Positions 59,294 through 64,000 of a stretch of DNA of 64,000 bases are shown here, in pieces (position 1 is the stretch's first letter; each line of letters opens with the position of its first letter). Below the pieces are notes generated by a model. That model had not been told where the DNA came from. It worked only from the letters and a program-made list of their open reading frames with translations, and did not search any database. The DNA is from Volvox africanus. Its lineage: Eukaryota > Chlorophyta > Chlorophyceae > Chlamydomonadales > Volvocaceae. The stretch covers positions 5,366,501-5,430,500 of the forward strand of contig BSDZ01000094.1 in assembly GCA_030268105.1 (NCBI GenBank), written 5' to 3'. Position numbers and translations under genes: made by a program.

Positions 59294-62200
59294 TCACGGG
59301 TCTTCGTTCTTGATCTTCGGAACTGGGGCGGCAGCGGAGACTGGTGGCGCCACCGCTGCAAGAATGGCGGGAGAGCCGGCTGTGGCGGAGCCTCCCACGG
59401 ACGGAATAGGAGGAGTGGACCCTGGTGGCGTCCCCGCTGCTACAGTCGCCGTTGTAGCCGTCGGCTGTGGCGATGCACCTGCTATCGTTCCAGGTGTTGC
59501 CGCCGTCGCTGATGCATTCGGCAACATCCCGCTTTGAGAAACGGGCAAAGTGCCGGCTGCCGCCGCTGCGGCGGCAGCAGCAAACGCTGCTGCCGCTGTG
59601 CCTGCGGCTGGATTAGCGGTTACGCCAGGTACCTGCAGCGATGGCCGCACCTGGGGGCCGGCAGGCCACGCCGCCATTGCGGCGGCGGCCGCGGCCAACG
59701 CTGCCGCTGCCGCTTCCGGCGTCATCTGCAAGTTAGGCCTGCCCGGAATTTGCATAGCAGGGCGGACAGCTCCCGGCTGCCCGTTAGCGCCTGCGCCGCC
59801 CTTGCTCGCTGCCGCAGCAGCGGCAGCTGCAGCTGCCGCCGCCGTTATCACCGCATTAATTTGGGCGCCACCCGGCAGCTGCGGCGGCAGCACTGGCCGC
59901 ACACTACCCGACGCTGCAGGGCCCGACGCCGAAGCCGGTGCAATTCCACCAGTACCTGACGGCCCGCTTCCGGCACCTGCCGTACACACTCCCGCGGCGC
60001 TACCAGGCCGTGCGCCTGGTGCCGCCGCTCCGGCGGCCAGCGGAGCCGTCCCGGCGGGTCGCGCGCCCGCCATTGCAGCCGCAGTACCTGCCGCTGTACT
60101 GGCAGCGCTGGCCGCTGCCGCTGCCGCCGCAGCAGCCGCCAGACCGGGCAGGTTCTGAAGACTTGAGATGGCGCTTGCGGCGCCTGCTGAGAGCGTGAGC
60201 CCTCTCCCCGCCATTGCAGCTGCAAACGCCGCCGCCGCTGTGGGGTCGGCTGCCGCTGCTGCTGCTACAAGTGGGTTAGCCTGGAGCACGCCGCCTGATG
60301 CTGCCTGACCCTGCGGGGACGATCGCGGGAAATGCGCGGAAACTCAAGCACTGCAAAAACCTGATGCGACCCCTCAGCGGCTTTATCCCCATGCAGAGTA
60401 TAGCTGTTGCCCTAATCCACCACGCGTTGGTCTTTCATCTTTAGCCCCTCTTCGGCTATACAATGCAGACGAAGCTTAAAGCCACTCCCAGAAGCACGGG
60501 TAAGACCCTCTAAAGGCCCAGAGATCGCTGCGATGTGCCCAAGCCATCCACGCGCATACCCCGGTCTTCCCAGTCCTGCACCCTCTTCCGCTAACGAGCA
60601 GCCGAGAAGCATTACAGGCTTGCTCAAGAACATCAGGACGCACTCTCCGACCTCTCTCACCACCGCAGCGCCCTGCTCGTCCTGCTTCCACAAAATCTTT
60701 GGTCGCGGTGCGTCATTTTTCGAGAAGTACAGTCCGCAGGCGTTACAAAGCGGCCGGCCGTCATTTTTATCCTTCCGCCAAAAGGGTGTAGACTTAGTGC
60801 CGCAGTTCTTGCAGACCTGCGTTTGGACGAGTTGTGTCGTGATACGCGGGTAATGACTGCGGGGAAAGAGCAGCAAACGAGGCCCAGCACTGCACCGAGG
60901 AACAAGGTACCAACCGTGATATAAATATAATTGACAGGCGGAGGGGGGCAGGAAGTGGATAACAATGGTGGTGGTGGCGGGAGGCGACGGCTGCTGCTGC
61001 TAATGACACAGGATAAATATGGCAGCGAGGTAATATGCAGTCTGCCCGGTCTCCGTTCCCATGTCCCCTTAACGGCACCCTCGCCTCAGCTGTAAGAAGT
61101 AACCCCACGGACAGACGGACAGACGGACTCTCACCTTGGAATCCGTTCCCTACGTCGAAGCAAGCGGCGTGGTGTGGGCCGGACAGCGTGGCAGGCACGG
61201 GATCACGGAATGAGGCGACATGAGTCGGACACGTCAAATCAGTGAATGACGCGCGATTGTGAACGAGTGTAGGGCAGCTGCGGCCTCTAGCTGCGTACGA
61301 AAAGATGAACCGTAGGGTGGTCCAATGACTATTCCTCGCTCTGGCTGGCTCGGAAACCCCAACAGAAACATTAATTGAAATTTCCCAGAGGGGCCCCTTT
61401 GGCGACTTGGAACTGCGATAAGCATCACAGGTGCGCTCTAGAGAAGGCCCTATCCGCTGTGTGGAGTCCCTAAGTCTCCAGGAGAATGTTGCATTCCTCC
61501 CCCTTGACGCCCAAGACGTTAGGGCCTAGGCCCCTAGACCCCCTTCACATCTGGCAGGTCGCCAGGCCATCGCCTGGTGAGCATTACCCGCAGCCCTCCG
61601 TGCTTTCGCATGGAGTGGATCGGGATCCTATCACCCTTAAGGGATGAAACCCTCCTGACATGCTAAATGCGATGCCCTTCCTTACTCACCTTTTGTTCCT
61701 TAGCCGTCCTCCTACCCCTCTTAGACTGACTGGATAGATAGCTGTTTGCGTTCGCTGCCGCCGCCGCCGCCGCCGCCGCCGCTGCCGCATAATTGTTAGC
61801 CGTGACGGGAACCGACTGCTCGAGCGGCCGCTTCGCTGCTGCTGCGACGGCATTGGCCGCCGCCGCCGACAGCGCCGCCGCAGCAGCAGCGGGAAGGTGC
61901 GATGGCTGCGGCTGCGGCACGCCAACAGGCGCCGGCGCCGCCTGCGCAGGTGACCCGCCTGGATCTCCAGCATGCTTCGCCTGTGAGAGCCCTTGCTGGG
62001 GCTTCTGAGACGCACCCACATGCTGCTGATGCTGAGACTGCTGGTGCACCTGCAGCGATGCGCCCGGGCACGGTTGGGGCACACTGGCGGCGGCTCCGTG
62101 TGGAAGCGGTCCGTGCCCTGGCTGCTGTGCCTGTGGTGGATGGTTGACGGGGAAGGCTGGGGGGGGAGGTGCTGCCTGCCCCTGCCCCTGATTTGCAAAC

Positions 62201-63652
62201 GGCTGCTGCATCTGAAGATGCATCTGATTGGTCGGAGACTCGTCACCATCCTCCTCCTCCATCTCATCTGTGCTCGCAAGCACAGGTAGGCAGTTTAGGA
62301 ATGTACATAAGGCACTTGTAAATATCTGGTTCATTTATTTAGGTATTTATTCAGCATAAGGCCAGTGTAGGGTAGGGTGTAAACTGGTGGAAAAAAATCG
62401 CAGCAACTGGCCATTGCGGAGACCACCCCAAACCCCCACTCGTGCCCCAAACTCTTTAACGAGCTTAGACATGTCTTCCAACCGCGAAAAATTCCTCGAC
62501 AAGTGATAGAAACGAAACACGGCCAGCTTCCCGCCACAACTACCCGACCGAGGCATCAAGGCCACAGAAGGCCAGCAAGCCCTGTGCTTTTAGTATCCAT
62601 CACGCTTCTTGGCGGCTTCCCCCGTCTCCCCATCCACGCCACGTACCTGTGTTATCCTCATCATCATCCTGGAACATGTCATCACTGTTAGCTGGTATCG
62701 GCAGACCCAACCCCTTGAACATAGCGGCCGGCCCTATCCCACCGGGCGCGTCGACGCCACCGGGCCCAGCCGCCAGCCCGCTGGGGCTGCTGCCGGGATA
62801 GCCGAAGGGCCCCATCGCCGTTGCCATCGGACCCATCGCTGCGCAGTGCTCCATCCCAGCCATAGGACCCATCGGCCCGCCCATGATACCGGGCCCCATG
62901 ATCGGAGACATGCCCATGCCGGCAGCACCTGGCCCCGGCATCATACCCCCCATGGCATTCATCACTGCACTCTGGAATGCCCCTGCCTGTTGCATCCAGT
63001 GCGCTGATGCGGCGTTGGCGCCCGAGGGCCCGGCAGCTGCGCTTCCGCCACCAGGTACGCCCATGGATCCCCCCATGGCGCCCATGCCGGGCATCATACC
63101 CGGCATCCAACCCATCGCTGACATAACTGACATCATCCAGGATTGGCATTGCGCCCACCAGCTCTGGAATGGCGCCATCATCATAGGGTTCATCATCGCC
63201 ATCGAGGACATGCCGGCGGCATCGCCACCTGCACCGCCCATCATCATAGCAGCATAAGTCTGATAGTAGTAGGCCATGGCGGCTTGCTGCTGCTGAGCCA
63301 ACTGCCATTGTTGCGCGAAGTCGGCCAAAGGGGTGCCCGTGACGACGGACCCGGCACCGTTGCCCTCTGCGGGGCTTCCGCCCGACAGCCCGGCGCTCCC
63401 CGGGGGCATAAGGCCGGCCATTGTCGCCATCTGTTGCGGCCCCGCCATTGCTGCAAAAGCCGGCATGAAGCCCGGCATGTAGGGGTACCCTCCCGCGCCC
63501 ATGCCACCGGGCATGCCCGGCATCTGCATCTGCATCTGCATGGCTGCGAACCCCGGCGGCATGCCCATGGGAAAGCACATTGGCATGGGCAGCCCTGCGT
63601 TGGCTCCAGAGCCTGATTTCGCATCGTCCTGATCCTCATGGGCTAACGCCAC
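59294..63652 (-). CDS. GATA-type zinc-finger transcription factor, 5' end not found
   Basis: Four minus-strand exons join in phase: 62647-63652, 61690-62267, 60661-60816 and 59294-60310, together about 918 residues. Exon 60661-60816 carries the DNA-binding domain: CKNCGTKSTPFWRKDKNDG, then RPLCNACGLYFSKNDAPRP, a C-x2-C-x18-C-x2-C finger. Just before it is a basic SKRGRRTAKEQK segment that may be a nuclear signal. The first exon is rich in Met and Gly (about 54 Met in ~335 residues), with MQMQMQMPGMPGGMG and a tryptophan-bearing FQSWWAQCQSWMM; it ends acidic (DDMFQDDDEDN) and continues EMEEEDGDE. The second exon is Gln/Pro/His rich with Ala runs. The last 339 codons are mostly Ala, Pro and Gly and end VPKIKNEDP. 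The exon at 63652 begins after a splice acceptor and no initiating ATG was identified, so a 5' exon lies further toward or beyond the window end. Confidence 0.82.
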
Positions 63653-64000
63653 CTGGGAGTCATAGCACGGCACGGAAGGGACGGGGCTGGATTTACCAAG
63701 ACGACGGACGATAAGGCCCAAACAGCATGTTTAGCCCCCTGCTTAGCCCCCTGTCAGAAAGCCGCATGATAGACCGAATTGTGGACCAAAAGCAGGACGG
63801 GCCCTTGGCGATTTCCGACACCTTAGCCCTTCCCCCACCGCGAAACAGCGTTGGTCCCTGCTTTGCACACGCCCATTTGCAGGTTCGGATGCGAGGCGCC
63901 CAGTGGGCTCAGACGATAGTGCCACTGAGCCGGCCAACCGGGTGTCGGACGGATGGCATGTAGCCAGTTTCACAAGGAAGAGGATTTAGAGTGTCTCCCG
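63653..64000 (-). other. Upstream intron or leader of the GATA gene
   Basis: The sequence before the acceptor at 63653 shows no exon that I can join confidently. A minus-strand frame at 63743-63973 has no similarity. Confidence 0.4.

Noticed and set aside
59550..60158. 202-residue + strand Ala-rich frame
   Set aside because: Antisense of the Ala-rich last exon of the GATA gene; GCN/NGC repeats keep both strands open.

Overview
The window reads as nuclear DNA from a volvocine green alga (Volvox/Chlamydomonas group). The support is consistent: short exons split by many GT-AG introns, TGTAA just 3' of several genes (the usual volvocine poly(A) signal), a photosystem I antenna gene, a nuclear chloroplast ATP synthase delta gene, a polyubiquitin gene with one intron per unit, Ala/Gly/Pro-rich protein insertions and abundant intronic simple repeats. 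There is no bacterial-style operon, CRISPR array, rRNA or convincing tRNA. Nearly all coding sequence is spliced, so gene models were built by joining exons in compatible phase and comparing them with remembered family motifs.

Layout. 1-6231 (+): 3' part of a SECA2-type thylakoid/plastid translocase motor. 7842-12728 (+): a CDCA7-type 4CXXC zinc-finger protein with a histone-H1-like tail. 15427-17902 (+): a secreted proline-rich (HRGP-like) protein. 19368-20103 (+): three exons of an unrecognised gene. 20508-24833 (+): an unrecognised giant low-complexity protein, possibly joined to the preceding exons. 27370-38489 (-): a 21-exon ClpB/Hsp101-type disaggregase with an altered first ATPase ring. 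39010-39348 (-): a small membrane protein, divergent from 39559-42462 (+), an RMD5/GID2 subunit of the CTLH E3 ubiquitin ligase. 43031-44885 (-): LHCA (LHCA3-like), tail to tail with RMD5. 47345-48004 (+): ATPD. 49020-52071 (+): PDK1 kinase without a PH domain. 53687-55325 (+): tetrameric polyubiquitin. 56785-57304 (+): probable MED30. 59294-63652 (-): a GATA zinc-finger transcription factor with Met-rich and Ala-rich regions, whose 5' end was not found.

The genes do not form one pathway. Several are housekeeping plastid genes (SECA2, LHCA, ATPD) or proteostasis genes (ClpB, RMD5, polyubiquitin); the rest are chromatin, transcription, signalling and extracellular-matrix genes. I found no clearly new multigene system. 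The most unusual items are: the ClpB whose D1 pore loop and Walker B glutamate are replaced; a CDCA7 finger with extra cysteines and a lysine-rich repeat tail; three near-identical, stop-free 84-nt introns in polyubiquitin; a roughly 0.5-kb GGGAGA hexanucleotide tract inside a ClpB intron; two adjacent near-perfect hairpins at 26106-26238; and strong enrichment of the word CCGTAC/GTACGG.
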